A stretch of DNA of 64,000 nucleotides. It comes from Roseburia rectibacter. GTDB taxonomy: Bacteria; Bacillota; Clostridia; Lachnospirales; Lachnospiraceae. Positions 9,124 to 18,028 of the stretch are shown here, in pieces (position 1 is the stretch's first letter; every line of letters begins with the position of its first letter). The position numbers were made by a program, and so were the translations under genes. The notes beneath the pieces are model-generated. The model had not been told where the DNA came from, ran no database searches, and saw only the letters and a list, made by a program, of their open reading frames with translations. The stretch lies in NCBI RefSeq assembly GCF_014287515.2, contig NZ_CP092473.1, positions 1,391,001-1,455,000 of the forward strand, given 5' to 3'.

Positions 9124-10269
9124 ATGGCAAACAGAATTATGTTAAACGAAACATCTTATCACGGAGCAGGAGCAATCGAAGAGATCGCAACAGAGGCAAA
9201 AGCGCGTGCATTCAAAAAAGCGTTTGTATGCTCAGATCCTGACCTGATCAAATTTGGTGTCACAAAAAAAGTAACAGATATTCTGGATAAAAACGGACTT
9301 GCTTATGAGATCTATTCTGATATCAAAGCAAATCCTACGATCCAGAACGTACAGCATGGTGTAGAGGCATTTAAGAAAGCAGGTGCTGATTATCTGATCG
9401 CGATCGGAGGCGGCTCTTCCATGGATACTTCCAAAGCGATCGGAATCATTATCGCGAACCCGGAATTTGAGGATGTCAGAAGTCTTGAAGGCGTTGCTCC
9501 TACGAAAAAACCATGTGTACCGATCATTGCAGTACCTACAACCGCTGGTACAGCAGCAGAAGTTACAATCAACTACGTTATCACGGATGTGGAGAGAAAG
9601 AGAAAATTTGTCTGTGTTGATCCGCACGACATGCCGGTGATCGCAATCGTTGATCCGGATATGATGTCCTCCATGCCAAAAGGACTGACAGCTTCCACCG
9701 GTATGGATGCCCTGACACATGCAATCGAGGGATATACAACTAAGGCTGCATGGGAAATGACAGATATGTTCCATCTGAAAGCAATCGAGATCATTTCAAG
9801 ATCTCTGCGTGATGCAGTGGATAATAAGAAAGAGGGACGTGAGGGAATGGCACTTGGACAGTACATTGCCGGAATGGGCTTCTCTAACGTAGGTCTTGGA
9901 ATCGCTCATTCCATGGCTCATACCTTAGGTGCTGTTTATGATACACCACATGGTGTTGCATGTGCGATGATGCTTCCGATCGTTATGGAATACAACGCTG
10001 ACTGTACCGGAGAAAAATACCGTGAGATCGCCCGTGCAATGGGAGTCAAAGGTGTGGACGATATGTCTGTGGAGGAATATCGTAAAGCAGCAGTTGATGC
10101 CGTACAGAAACTCTCTGTTGATGTGGGAATCCCGACAAAACTTGAGGCATTAAAAGAAGAAGATCTTGATTTTCTTGCAGAATCTGCTCATGCAGATGCA
10201 TGTGCTCCGGGTAACCCGAAAGATGCCAGTGTGGAAGATCTTAAGAATCTTTTCCGCAAACTGATGTAA
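9124..10269 (+). CDS. fucO: lactaldehyde reductase (1,2-propanediol oxidoreductase), iron-dependent alcohol dehydrogenase
   Basis: 381 residues, closely resembling FucO of Escherichia coli along the chain (start MANRIMLNET, middle ADYLIAIGGGS, PTTAGTAAEVTINYVITD, FVCVDPHD, end NPKDASVEDL). GGGSxxD binds the NAD pyrophosphate. Metal ligands fall in GMDALTHAIEG and in HSMAHTLGAVYDTPHG. It reduces lactaldehyde from fucose or rhamnose breakdown to 1,2-propanediol. No fucose genes lie nearby, so it may serve a distant pathway or act more broadly. The ATG follows AAAAGGAG by 10 bases. A convergent TetR gene lies downstream. Confidence 0.88.
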   Translation: MANRIMLNETSYHGAGAIEEIATEAKARAFKKAFVCSDPDLIKFGVTKKVTDILDKNGLAYEIYSDIKANPTIQNVQHGVEAFKKAGADYLIAIGGGSSMDTSKAIGIIIANPEFEDVRSLEGVAPTKKPCVPIIAVPTTAGTAAEVTINYVITDVERKRKFVCVDPHDMPVIAIVDPDMMSSMPKGLTASTGMDALTHAIEGYTTKAAWEMTDMFHLKAIEIISRSLRDAVDNKKEGREGMALGQYIAGMGFSNVGLGIAHSMAHTLGAVYDTPHGVACAMMLPIVMEYNADCTGEKYREIARAMGVKGVDDMSVEEYRKAAVDAVQKLSVDVGIPTKLEALKEEDLDFLAESAHADACAPGNPKDASVEDLKNLFRKLM

Positions 10270-10330
10270 TTGCAGCGGTGAAATCATAGAATGTACGCTT
10301 TATGATTCGTATATTGTCATAAGTAAAAGA

Positions 10331-10372
10331 AAACCTTTCAGGCATAATTGTCTTGCCTGGAAGGTTTTTTTG
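10331..10372 (+). terminator. bidirectional terminator between fucO and the TetR gene
   Basis: AAACCTTTCAGGCA at 10331-10344 pairs with TGCCTGGAAGGTTT at 10354-10367, with one wobble. T-run follows on the + strand and an A-rich flank precedes it, so it can end both convergent transcripts. Confidence 0.85.
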
Positions 10373-10408
10373 TAACAGAAATGTTTATGAATGTAACATT
10401 TTCCTGCA

Positions 10409-10978
10409 TCAAACCAACCCGTATTTATGAAATACAGTCTGCAGTTCTTCCGGCATGGCAGATGCAAGGGCATGTGCGAGTTCTTCGGCAGAACATTTGC
10501 GATAGCCAAGCACCCACTGTACGGTCATATAAATGGAACCCTGGCAGTACATTTCTAACTGAAACTGCAGCTGACGGGAAAGTCTGCACGCCATGCGCGT
10601 CTCAAGCTGTTCGGCGTAAAATGCACAGATCAGTTGAAAATCATGATCTCTCAGACAATTCTGATCGTCATTTTTAAAAGCTGCTTTAAAAAAGAGCTTT
10701 TCCTGCTGGATATAATGAAATTTATTTACCAGTCCTTCATACACAGTTTTCCCTTCACCCATATGTTCGAAAGATTCCAGTAAAATTTTATCAAAATACC
10801 AGTTGATAAGGTCATACTTATCCTTAAAATTCCGGTAAAAGGTCTGGCGTGTCACGCCGCAGGTCTCCACAATCTCCGTGACGGTGATCTTCTCTACGGA
10901 GGCGGATTTCATGCATTCTTTCATTGCGGTGGCAAGTTTGTATTTGATGGTTTCATTTGTTTTATGTTCTGATGGCAT
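10409..10978 (-). CDS. TetR/AcrR family regulator, DhaS-like
   Basis: 189 residues. The N-terminal helix-turn-helix reads ITVTEIVETCGVTRQTFYRNFKDKYDL (key residues T-F-Y-R-x-F), standard for TetR. The C-terminal ligand domain resembles regulators of the dihydroxyacetone-kinase/DhaS group: MGEGKTVYEG, then a tyrosine- and cysteine-rich helical region. It is convergent with fucO and 240 bases divergent from the arabinose kinase gene. Its target is unknown. The palindrome upstream of the kinase is more like a sugar-repressor operator than a TetR site, so control of fucO or of itself is the simpler guess. Confidence 0.8.
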   Translation of the reverse strand: MPSEHKTNETIKYKLATAMKECMKSASVEKITVTEIVETCGVTRQTFYRNFKDKYDLINWYFDKILLESFEHMGEGKTVYEGLVNKFHYIQQEKLFFKAAFKNDDQNCLRDHDFQLICAFYAEQLETRMACRLSRQLQFQLEMYCQGSIYMTVQWVLGYRKCSAEELAHALASAMPEELQTVFHKYGLV

Positions 10979-11151
10979 GGGAAAATCTCTTTCTTTTTAC
11001 GTTGTGATTAGTTCGTGCTGGTCTGTATTTTATTCCGCAGTGTTCCTTCTTATCTGGCACTGCTCATAGCTTAATACATTATACCATACATGGTCAGGAA
11101 CAAAGCGAATTTATAGAGATTTTATAAAGTGGTATTTTAAGAAAAAACAAC

Positions 11152-11181
11152 TTGTTAACACATGCATACAAGTTGTATGCT
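11152..11181 (+). promoter_or_regulatory. arabinose kinase promoter with palindromic operator between -35 and -10
   Basis: TTGTTA at 11152-11157, 18-bp spacer, TATGCT at 11176-11181. The spacer and -10 carry a 17-base palindrome at 11164-11180 (GCATACAA, central G, TTGTATGC). Its place inside the promoter is typical of a repressor site. An AraR-like GntR repressor is a good guess from context, but no such gene is in the window. Confidence 0.6.
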
Positions 11182-11225
11182 GAAAGTATAGAAGAAGTGG
11201 TTTATATCTGAAAGGAGAAGGGATA

Positions 11226-12827
11226 ATGAGTAACGCAAAGCAGACGATTGAAGCCGGAAAAGCGGTACTGGGGATTGAATTCGGTTCAACCAGGATCAAG
11301 GCGGTTCTCGTGAATGAGGCAGGGGAGCCGGTCGCATCCGGTGCACATGACTGGGAAAACCGTTTAGAGGAAGGAATCTGGACATACAGTCTGGACGATA
11401 TCTGGACGGGACTTACCGACTGTTATGGCAAATTAACAGAGGATGTAAAGGAAAAATACGATACAGTGATCAAATCACTCGCAGCGATCGGATTTTCCGG
11501 AATGATGCATGGCTATATGGCATTTGACAAAGACGGGGAGTTACTTGTACCGTTCCGCACCTGGCGCAATACGATCACGGGGGAGGCTGCGGCAGCACTT
11601 ACAAAGGAGTTTTCCTTTAATATTCCACAGCGCTGGAGCATCGCACATTTATATCAGGCGATCTTAAACGGGGAAGAACATGTAGGAAACATTTCGTATT
11701 TTACAACCTTAGCCGGATACATTCACTGGAAACTGACCGGAGAGAAAGTACTTGGTGTCGGAGAGGCATCCGGTATGTTCCCGATCGACGCAAAGACAAG
11801 AGATTACAATCAGACAATGATCGATAAATTTGACGCACTTGTCGCACCAAAAGGATATCCGTGGAAACTGCGTGAGATCCTGCCGAAAGTTTTAGTTGCA
11901 GGGGAGGCAGCAGGAACGTTGTCTGCTGAGGGAGCAAAACTGTTGGATAAGAGCGGCAATCTTTCCGCAGGCATTCCGCTCTGCCCGCCGGAGGGAGATG
12001 CAGGAACCGGTATGGTTGCGACAAATTCCGTTGCAGTCCGCACAGGAAATGTATCTGCCGGAACATCCGTGTTTGCGATGGTCGTTCTTGAGGAAGATTT
12101 AAAGAATGTGCATGAGGAACTGGATATGGTGACTACGCCATCTGGAGACACTGTTGCAATGGTTCACTGCAACAACTGTACATCGGATCTGAATGCATGG
12201 GTTGGACTTTTTAAAGAATTTGCTGAAGCATTCGGATTAAAACCGGACATGAACGAATTGTTTGGAACACTTTACCGGAAAGCATTAGAGGGAGATAAAG
12301 ACTGCGGAGGTCTGATTTCCTACAATTATTTTTCCGGCGAACCGGTAACCGGTCTGAATGAAGGACGTCCGCTTTTCGTGCGCAGACCGGACGCACATTT
12401 TACACTGGCAAACTTTATGAAAAGCAATCTTTATGCATCACTTGCCACTTTAAAGATCGGTCTTGATATTCTGTTAAAAGAGGAAAAAGTAAAAGTAGAC
12501 CGTATTTACGGTCATGGAGGACTGTTTAAGACAAAAGGAGTCGGACAGGGAATCCTTGCAGCGGCTATGGATGCACCGGTAGCGGTTATGGAGACTGCAG
12601 GTGAGGGTGGTCCATGGGGCATGGCACTGCTTGCATCTTACATGGTTCACAAAAAAGAGGGTGAAACATTAGAGCAGTACTTATCTGATCGGATCTTTAA
12701 CGGGGAAACAGGAACTGTTATGGAACCAGATCCTTTGGATGTGGCAGGATTCGATGCTTATATTGAAAGTTATAAAAAGACACTGGAAGCGGAAAAGGCA
12801 GCCGTAGAGACGATGCCGATCTTATAA
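11226..12827 (+). CDS. FGGY-family pentulose kinase, probably L-ribulokinase
   Basis: 533-residue sugar kinase of the FGGY/hexokinase fold. N-terminal phosphate-1 motif is [15 protein letters not shown]; a [13 protein letters not shown] loop with catalytic-type residues and a C-terminal adenosine motif [14 protein letters not shown] follow. It differs from classic E. coli AraB. Its place directly before araA, with araD downstream, makes L-ribulose the likely substrate. A distinct clostridial ribulokinase class (AraK) is known from Clostridium acetobutylicum, and this could belong to it. Automated annotation might call it xylulokinase. Ribosome site AAAGGAGAAGG. It is 26 bases from araA. Confidence 0.75.
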   Translation: MSNAKQTIEAGKAVLGIEFGSTRIKAVLVNEAGEPVASGAHDWENRLEEGIWTYSLDDIWTGLTDCYGKLTEDVKEKYDTVIKSLAAIGFSGMMHGYMAFDKDGELLVPFRTWRNTITGEAAAALTKEFSFNIPQRWSIAHLYQAILNGEEHVGNISYFTTLAGYIHWKLTGEKVLGVGEASGMFPIDAKTRDYNQTMIDKFDALVAPKGYPWKLREILPKVLVAGEAAGTLSAEGAKLLDKSGNLSAGIPLCPPEGDAGTGMVATNSVAVRTGNVSAGTSVFAMVVLEEDLKNVHEELDMVTTPSGDTVAMVHCNNCTSDLNAWVGLFKEFAEAFGLKPDMNELFGTLYRKALEGDKDCGGLISYNYFSGEPVTGLNEGRPLFVRRPDAHFTLANFMKSNLYASLATLKIGLDILLKEEKVKVDRIYGHGGLFKTKGVGQGILAAAMDAPVAVMETAGEGGPWGMALLASYMVHKKEGETLEQYLSDRIFNGETGTVMEPDPLDVAGFDAYIESYKKTLEAEKAAVETMPIL

Positions 12828-12853
12828 AAATTATATCAGGAGGATATTTACAC

Positions 12854-14350
12854 ATGTTAAAAACAAAAAATTACAAATTCTGGTTTTGTACCGGATCACA
12901 GGATCTATATGGGGATGAGTGCTTAGAACACGTGGCAGAGCATGCAAAGATCATTGTTGCAAAATTAAATGAATCCGGGGTACTTCCTTATGAGGTTGTC
13001 TGGAAACCGACACTGATCACAAATGAACTGATCCGAAAGACTTTTAACGAGGCAAATATGGATGAGGAATGTGCAGGTGTGATCACGTGGATGCACACAT
13101 TTTCGCCGGCAAAATCCTGGATCTTAGGATTACAGGAATACAGAAAGCCGTTATTACATTTACATACCCAGTTCAATGAAGAAATCCCGTATGATACCAT
13201 CGATATGGATTTCATGAATGAAAACCAGTCTGCACATGGTGACAGAGAGTACGGTCATATCGTAACCCGTATGAGAATTGAACGTAAAGTAGTTGTCGGA
13301 CACTGGTCTGATCCGGCAGTACAGGAAAAAATCGCTTCCTGGATGCGCACGGCAGTCGGCGTGATCGAGAGCAGCCATATCCGTGTGATGCGTGTTGCTG
13401 ACAATATGAGAAATGTTGCGGTAACTGAAGGCGATAAAGTGGAAGCACAGTTGAAATTTGGCTGGGAAGTCGATGCATATCCGGTCAATGAGATCGCAGA
13501 GTCCGTTGCAGCAGTATCTGAATCCGATACCAATGTATTGGTCGATGAATATTACGATAAATATGACATTTTGTTAGAAGGACGCGATCCGGAAGAATTT
13601 CGACGTCATGTTGCCGTTCAGGCACAGATCGAACTTGGTTTTGAGCGTTTCTTAGACGAAAAGAATTATCAGGCGATCGTAACCCACTTTGGTGATCTTG
13701 GTGCCTTAAAACAGCTTCCGGGACTTGCAATCCAGAGGCTGATGGAAAAAGGTTATGGTTTTGGTGCGGAGGGGGACTGGAAAGTTGCTGCAATGGTACG
13801 TCTGATGAAGATCATGACCGAGGGCAAAAAAGATGCAAAGGGAACTTCTATGTTAGAGGATTACACTTACAACTTTGTCAAAGGCAAAGAGGGTATCTTA
13901 GAGGCACATATGTTAGAGATCTGTCCGTCAATCGCTGATGGTCCGATCAGTATCAAATGTCAGCCGCTTTCCATGGGTGACAGAGAAGATCCTGCAAGAC
14001 TGGTATTTACATCCAAAGAAGGAAAAGGTATTGCAACTTCCCTGATCGATCTTGGCAACCGTTTCCGTCTGATCATCAATGATGTGGACTGCAAAAAAGT
14101 GGAAAAACCAATGCCGAAACTTCCTGTAGCAACTAATTTCTGGACACCACAGCCGGATCTTTATACCGGTGCAGAGGCATGGATTCTTGCAGGCGGCGCA
14201 CATCATACGGCATTTACTTACGATCTGACTGCAGAGCAGATGGGTGACTGGGCAAATGCAATGGGAATTGAAGCTGTTTATATTGACAAAGATACGAAGA
14301 TCCGTGATTTTAAACGTGATCTGCAGATTGGGGAACTGTTTTACCGTTAA
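12854..14350 (+). CDS. araA: L-arabinose isomerase
   Basis: Converts L-arabinose to L-ribulose, first step of arabinose use; Mn-dependent and cytosolic. 498 residues, normal for the family. Clear landmarks are FWFCTGSQDLYG at the N terminus, WMHTFSPAKSWI, LHTQFNEEIPY with IDMDFMNENQSAHGDREYG, FGAEGDWKVAAMVRLMK with a metal-binding Glu, and LEAHMLEICPS. C-terminal AGGAHHTAFTY holds a metal-binding His. The ribosome site is AGGAGG. It is in an operon with the upstream kinase. Confidence 0.97.
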   Translation: MLKTKNYKFWFCTGSQDLYGDECLEHVAEHAKIIVAKLNESGVLPYEVVWKPTLITNELIRKTFNEANMDEECAGVITWMHTFSPAKSWILGLQEYRKPLLHLHTQFNEEIPYDTIDMDFMNENQSAHGDREYGHIVTRMRIERKVVVGHWSDPAVQEKIASWMRTAVGVIESSHIRVMRVADNMRNVAVTEGDKVEAQLKFGWEVDAYPVNEIAESVAAVSESDTNVLVDEYYDKYDILLEGRDPEEFRRHVAVQAQIELGFERFLDEKNYQAIVTHFGDLGALKQLPGLAIQRLMEKGYGFGAEGDWKVAAMVRLMKIMTEGKKDAKGTSMLEDYTYNFVKGKEGILEAHMLEICPSIADGPISIKCQPLSMGDREDPARLVFTSKEGKGIATSLIDLGNRFRLIINDVDCKKVEKPMPKLPVATNFWTPQPDLYTGAEAWILAGGAHHTAFTYDLTAEQMGDWANAMGIEAVYIDKDTKIRDFKRDLQIGELFYR

Positions 14351-14403
14351 ACAACAATAACATGCATGTGTATATTTATGATGAAAAAATTGTTTTGTGA
14401 AAA

Positions 14404-14515
14404 GTGTGCACATGCACGCAAAAAAGTTGTGCAAAATCATGAAAACATTAAAATACGGTTGAATTTTTATATAAAAGAGACTATCATATAGAAAACAAAA
14501 TACGTGCACGTGCAC
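14404..14515 (+). promoter_or_regulatory. promoter with paired GTGCAC operator sites upstream of the transaldolase gene
   Basis: TTGAAT at 14459-14464, 17-bp spacer, TATCAT at 14482-14487. GTGTGCACATGCACGC at 14404-14419 lies upstream and the perfect palindrome GTGCACGTGCAC at 14504-14515 lies just downstream of the start region. The two related sites suggest a repressor bridging or blocking this internal promoter. A further palindrome, ACATGCATGT, occurs just after araA. The regulator is unknown. Confidence 0.55.
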
Positions 14516-14536
14516 ACAAAGAAGGAGAAGTGTATT

Positions 14537-15190
14537 ATGAAATTTTTTATTGACACAGCAAACGTAGAGGATATCCGTAAAGCAAATGATATGGGAGTGA
14601 TCTGTGGTGTTACCACCAACCCGTCTTTGATCGCAAAAGAGGGAAGAGATTTCAATGAAGTAATCAAAGAGATCACATCAATCGTAGACGGACCGATCAG
14701 CGGCGAAGTAAAAGCTACAACAGTTGATGCGGAAGGTATGATCAAAGAGGGACGTGAGATCGCAGCAATCCATCCGAACATGGTTGTAAAAATTCCGATG
14801 ACAGTAGAAGGATTAAAAGCTGTAAAAGTTCTTTCAGCAGAGGGAATTAAAACCAATGTAACACTGATCTTTACAGCAAACCAGGCACTCCTTGCAGCAA
14901 GAGCAGGTGCAACCTATGTTTCTCCGTTCCTTGGAAGATTAGATGATATCAGCACGGCAGGCATCGACCTGATCCAGGATATCGTTCAGATCTTCGATAA
15001 CTATGGACTTGAGACAGAGATCATCGCAGCATCCATCCGTAACCCGATCCACGTAACTGACTGCGCATTGGCAGGTGCACATATCGCAACTGTACCATAC
15101 AACGTAATCGTCCAGATGACAAAACATCCGTTGACTGATGCCGGAATCGAAAAATTCCAGAAGGACTATAGAGCGGTTTTTGGTGACTAA
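14537..15190 (+). CDS. tal: transaldolase, short TalC/FSA-type
   Basis: 217 residues. It moves a dihydroxyacetone unit between sugar phosphates in the non-oxidative pentose phosphate pathway. The N terminus [15 protein letters not shown] and [13 protein letters not shown] are family signatures. The Schiff-base Lys is residue 85 in NMVVKIPMT. Glu at residue 57 (GEVKA) stands where FSA-type aldolases carry Gln and transaldolases carry Glu, which favours transaldolase. The segment [20 protein letters not shown] matches TalC of Bacillus. The start follows AAGGAG by 9 bases; an earlier in-frame GTG lies inside the operator palindrome. Partial repeats of its 3' end follow the stop. Confidence 0.92.
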   Translation: MKFFIDTANVEDIRKANDMGVICGVTTNPSLIAKEGRDFNEVIKEITSIVDGPISGEVKATTVDAEGMIKEGREIAAIHPNMVVKIPMTVEGLKAVKVLSAEGIKTNVTLIFTANQALLAARAGATYVSPFLGRLDDISTAGIDLIQDIVQIFDNYGLETEIIAASIRNPIHVTDCALAGAHIATVPYNVIVQMTKHPLTDAGIEKFQKDYRAVFGD

Positions 15191-15290
15191 GGTTTTACAA
15201 AAAGACTATAGAAACCGCTCTGACGTCTTCGGAGAGTAAAAAATTTTGAAATATATATAGACGGCTTTGCTGTATTCGGTGACTAATACA
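15161..15290 (+). repeat. degenerate repeats of the transaldolase 3' end
   Basis: The gene ends with codons for KDYRAVFGD and a stop at 15188-15190. A second stretch at about 15201-15239 reads KDYRNRSDVFGE and a stop, in another frame. A third at about 15257-15286 reads YIDGFAVFGD and a stop, back in the first frame. The copies are diverged but too similar for chance. Confidence 0.75.
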
Positions 15291-15297
15291 AATCACC

Positions 15298-15488
15298 GCG
15301 AAACTCATTGATGACTCAAGGCAGTTGGAAGTATGGACAGATTTATAAGAAGGTGCTGGGGAGCCGCCGGTACTTAGCGGGTGTATTTTACTCGCTTAGT
15401 ATCCGCTGCGAGCGACAGGCAGCGAGAGCGTGCCTTCATTAAATCTGTCCATACTTCCAACGTATAAATAATTCAAGATGAGTTTCGC
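15298..15488 (+). repeat. long self-complementary element upstream of the transketolase genes
   Basis: In the 330-base gap after the transaldolase gene, an outer perfect 11-bp stem (15298-15308 with 15478-15488) encloses a perfect 22-bp stem (15324-15345 with 15440-15461). Inside lie GAAGG/CCTTC, a hairpin from TACTTAGCGGGT with ACTCGCTTAGTA (about 15371-15402), and CGCTGC/GCAGCG (about 15404-15424). It could be a structured RNA leader or a MITE-like palindromic unit. The only other item in the gap is the AGGAGG ribosome site of the next gene. Confidence 0.7.
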
Positions 15489-15520
15489 AGAGTATATGAA
15501 AAAATTACAGGAGGGTATCA

Positions 15521-16360
15521 ATGACTATCGATGAATTAAAGCAGACAGCAGTCGAGGTGCGCAAGGGCATTGTAACTGCGACACATGCTGCGAAATCCGG
15601 GCATCCGGGGGGATCGCTTTCAGCGACAGAGATTTTTACATATTTATATTTTGAAGAGATGAATATTGATCCGAAAGATCCGAAGAAAGAGGATCGTGAC
15701 CGTTTTGTCTTATCGAAGGGACATACGGCACCGGGACTTTATTCCACTCTGGCAAACCGCGGATATTTTCCGGTGAAAGATTTAGAGACGCTGCGCCATA
15801 CAGGCTCCTATTTACAGGGACATCCGGATATGAAACATATCCCGGGTGTGGATATGTCTTCCGGTTCTTTAGGGCAGGGAATCTCCTGCGCGGTCGGAAT
15901 GGCGCTTGCAGGGAAAATGGACAACAAAGATTACCGTGTTTACACACTTTTAGGTGACGGAGAGATTGAGGAAGGACAGGTATGGGAAGCAGCTATGTTT
16001 GCCGGACACCGCAAACTCGATAATCTGGTAGTGATCGTTGATAATAATAACATGCAGATTGACGGAACACTTGATGAGGTATGTTCACCGGACCCAATTG
16101 ACAAAAAGTTTGAGGCTTTCAATTTTCATGTGATCCATGTTGCAGACGGAAATGATTTTGCACAGCTTGCAGAAGCATTTAAAGAGGCAAAGGAAACCAA
16201 AGGCATGCCGACAGCGATCATTGCACACACCTTAAAAGGTAAGGGTGTTTCTTACATGGAAGGTCAGGTAGGCTGGCATGGAAAGGCACCTAACGATGAG
16301 GAATATGCGATTGCAATGGAAGAATTAGGAAAGGCGGGTGAAGCATTATGTCAGAAGTAA
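15521..16360 (+). CDS. transketolase, N-terminal (TPP-binding) subunit
   Basis: 279-residue half of a split transketolase, the usual arrangement in clostridia. It transfers two-carbon units in the non-oxidative pentose phosphate pathway. GHPGGSLSATEIF binds diphosphate, and the TPP motif starts at GDGEIEEGQVWEAA and ends near IVDNNNMQIDG. HTLKGKGVSYMEG is near the C terminus. It overlaps the C-terminal subunit gene by 13 bases, so the two are translationally coupled and make one heteromeric enzyme. Ribosome site AGGAGG. A large structured element lies just upstream. Confidence 0.95.
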   Translation: MTIDELKQTAVEVRKGIVTATHAAKSGHPGGSLSATEIFTYLYFEEMNIDPKDPKKEDRDRFVLSKGHTAPGLYSTLANRGYFPVKDLETLRHTGSYLQGHPDMKHIPGVDMSSGSLGQGISCAVGMALAGKMDNKDYRVYTLLGDGEIEEGQVWEAAMFAGHRKLDNLVVIVDNNNMQIDGTLDEVCSPDPIDKKFEAFNFHVIHVADGNDFAQLAEAFKEAKETKGMPTAIIAHTLKGKGVSYMEGQVGWHGKAPNDEEYAIAMEELGKAGEALCQK

Positions 16361-17295
16361 AGATGATTGCGACCAGAGAAAGTTATGGTAACGCATTAGC
16401 TGAACTTGGAAAAGAAAAAGAAAATCTGGTTGTACTTGATGCTGATCTCGCTGCAGCTACCAAGACAGGTATTTTTAAAAAAGCATTTCCAGAGCGTCAC
16501 ATTGACTGTGGTATCGCAGAAGCAAATATGACAGGTATTGCAGCAGGACTTTCTACATGTGGAAAAGTGCCGTTTGTCAGCACATTTGCCATGTTTGCGG
16601 CAGGACGTGCCTATGAGCAGGTGCGCAACTCCATTGGTTATCCGCATCTGAATGTAAAGATCGGTGCAACACATGCAGGTATCTCAGTAGGTGAGGATGG
16701 AGCGACACATCAGTGTAACGAGGATATCGGTCTGATGCGTGAGATTCCCGGCATGGTCATTATCAATCCAAGTGATGACGTGGAAGCAAAGGCTGCTGTA
16801 CGTGCGGCTTATGAATATGTAGGTCCTGTTTATATGCGTTTTGGACGTCTGGCAGTTCCGGTCATCAATGACAATCCGGAATATAAGTTTGAGATCGGTA
16901 AAGGTGTGGAACTCCGCAAAGGAAAAGACATTACGATCTTTGCGACAGGGCTTTGCGTATCAGAAACATTAAAAGCAGCAGAAACTCTGGCAGAGAATGG
17001 TATTGATGCACAGGTCATCAATATCCATACGATCAAACCATTAGATGAAGAACTGGTCTTAAAAGCAGCAAAACAGACAGGACGTGTGTATACGGTGGAA
17101 GAACACTCTATCATTGGAGGACTTGGCAGTGCAGTTGCAGAGCTGCTCGGTGAAAAATGTCCTACTAAGATAACGAGGATCGGTGTAAATGATGTATTCG
17201 GAGAGTCAGGTCCTGCGAAAGAACTGCTTCATAAATATGAACTGGATGCAGAGGGCATTGCAAAACGTATTATGGAGGAACAGAAAGCATGTTAG
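16348..17295 (+). CDS. transketolase, C-terminal (pyrimidine-binding) subunit
   Basis: 315 residues, partner of the upstream gene. It has the pyrimidine-binding Pyr domain ([31 protein letters not shown] with the catalytic Glu, [29 protein letters not shown]) and the C-terminal transketolase domain ([30 protein letters not shown]). Together the two halves equal a normal 650-residue transketolase in domain order. It overlaps araD by 7 bases. Linkage with arabinose genes fits the need to process xylulose 5-phosphate. Confidence 0.95.
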   Translation: MSEVKMIATRESYGNALAELGKEKENLVVLDADLAAATKTGIFKKAFPERHIDCGIAEANMTGIAAGLSTCGKVPFVSTFAMFAAGRAYEQVRNSIGYPHLNVKIGATHAGISVGEDGATHQCNEDIGLMREIPGMVIINPSDDVEAKAAVRAAYEYVGPVYMRFGRLAVPVINDNPEYKFEIGKGVELRKGKDITIFATGLCVSETLKAAETLAENGIDAQVINIHTIKPLDEELVLKAAKQTGRVYTVEEHSIIGGLGSAVAELLGEKCPTKITRIGVNDVFGESGPAKELLHKYELDAEGIAKRIMEEQKAC

Positions 17296-17984
17296 AGGAA
17301 TTAAAAAAACAGGTCTATGAGGCGAATATGGAACTGCCGCGCCGCGGACTGATCACCTATACATGGGGAAATGTCAGCGGAATCGACAGGGAAAGCGGAT
17401 ATTTCGTGATCAAGCCAAGTGGTGTGGATTATGATGCATTATCTCCGGATGATATGGTTGTCATGGATTTAAATGGCAATAAGATCGAGGGAAGATACAA
17501 ACCGTCATCCGATACGGCAACGCATATTGAACTTTATAAAAAATATGAGGAGATCGGTGGAATCGTGCACACACATTCTCCGGAGGCTGTGGCATGGGCG
17601 CAGGCAGGAAGAGACATTCCTCTCTATGGAACCACGCACGCAGATTACTTTTTTGGCCCGATTCCGTGCGCAAGAAATCTTACACCGGAGGAGATCGAGG
17701 AAGCTTACGAGAAAAACACTGGGTTAGTCATTATCGAGACCTTTGAGACAAGAGGCATCAAACCGATGTATACGCCGGCGGTACTCTGCAAGAATCATGG
17801 ACCGTTTACCTGGGGAAAAGATGCGGCAGAGGCAGTACACAATGCAGTTGTGTTAGAGGAAGTTGCGAAGATGGCAAAGAATACAGAACTTTTGAATCCG
17901 AAAGTACTTCCGGCACCGGATTGTATCAAAGAAAAGCATTTTTACCGCAAACATGGCGCAAATGCATACTACGGTCAGAATTAA
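17289..17984 (+). CDS. araD: L-ribulose-5-phosphate 4-epimerase
   Basis: 231 residues, class II aldolase fold with Zn. It converts L-ribulose 5-phosphate to D-xylulose 5-phosphate, the last arabinose-specific step. The N terminus has [20 protein letters not shown]; the substrate loop is IKPSGVDYD; zinc ligands are in [12 protein letters not shown] and in the late [10 protein letters not shown]. Length and motifs match AraD and not fuculose aldolase. The start overlaps the transketolase stop, so the operon is tightly coupled. A small TGACAG/CTGTCA hairpin follows before galM. Confidence 0.94.
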   Translation: MLEELKKQVYEANMELPRRGLITYTWGNVSGIDRESGYFVIKPSGVDYDALSPDDMVVMDLNGNKIEGRYKPSSDTATHIELYKKYEEIGGIVHTHSPEAVAWAQAGRDIPLYGTTHADYFFGPIPCARNLTPEEIEEAYEKNTGLVIIETFETRGIKPMYTPAVLCKNHGPFTWGKDAAEAVHNAVVLEEVAKMAKNTELLNPKVLPAPDCIKEKHFYRKHGANAYYGQN

Positions 17985-18028
17985 AAATGACAGAAATAAA
18001 GCTGTCAGGAAATGAGGATTAAAATAGC

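Noticed and set aside
11226..12827. Xylulokinase as the function of the FGGY kinase
   Set aside because: No xylose isomerase or xylose transporter nearby; araA follows 26 bases downstream and araD is in the same cluster, so ribulokinase is more likely.
14537..15190. Fructose-6-phosphate aldolase
   Set aside because: Glu rather than Gln at residue 57 and strong resemblance to TalC favour transaldolase.
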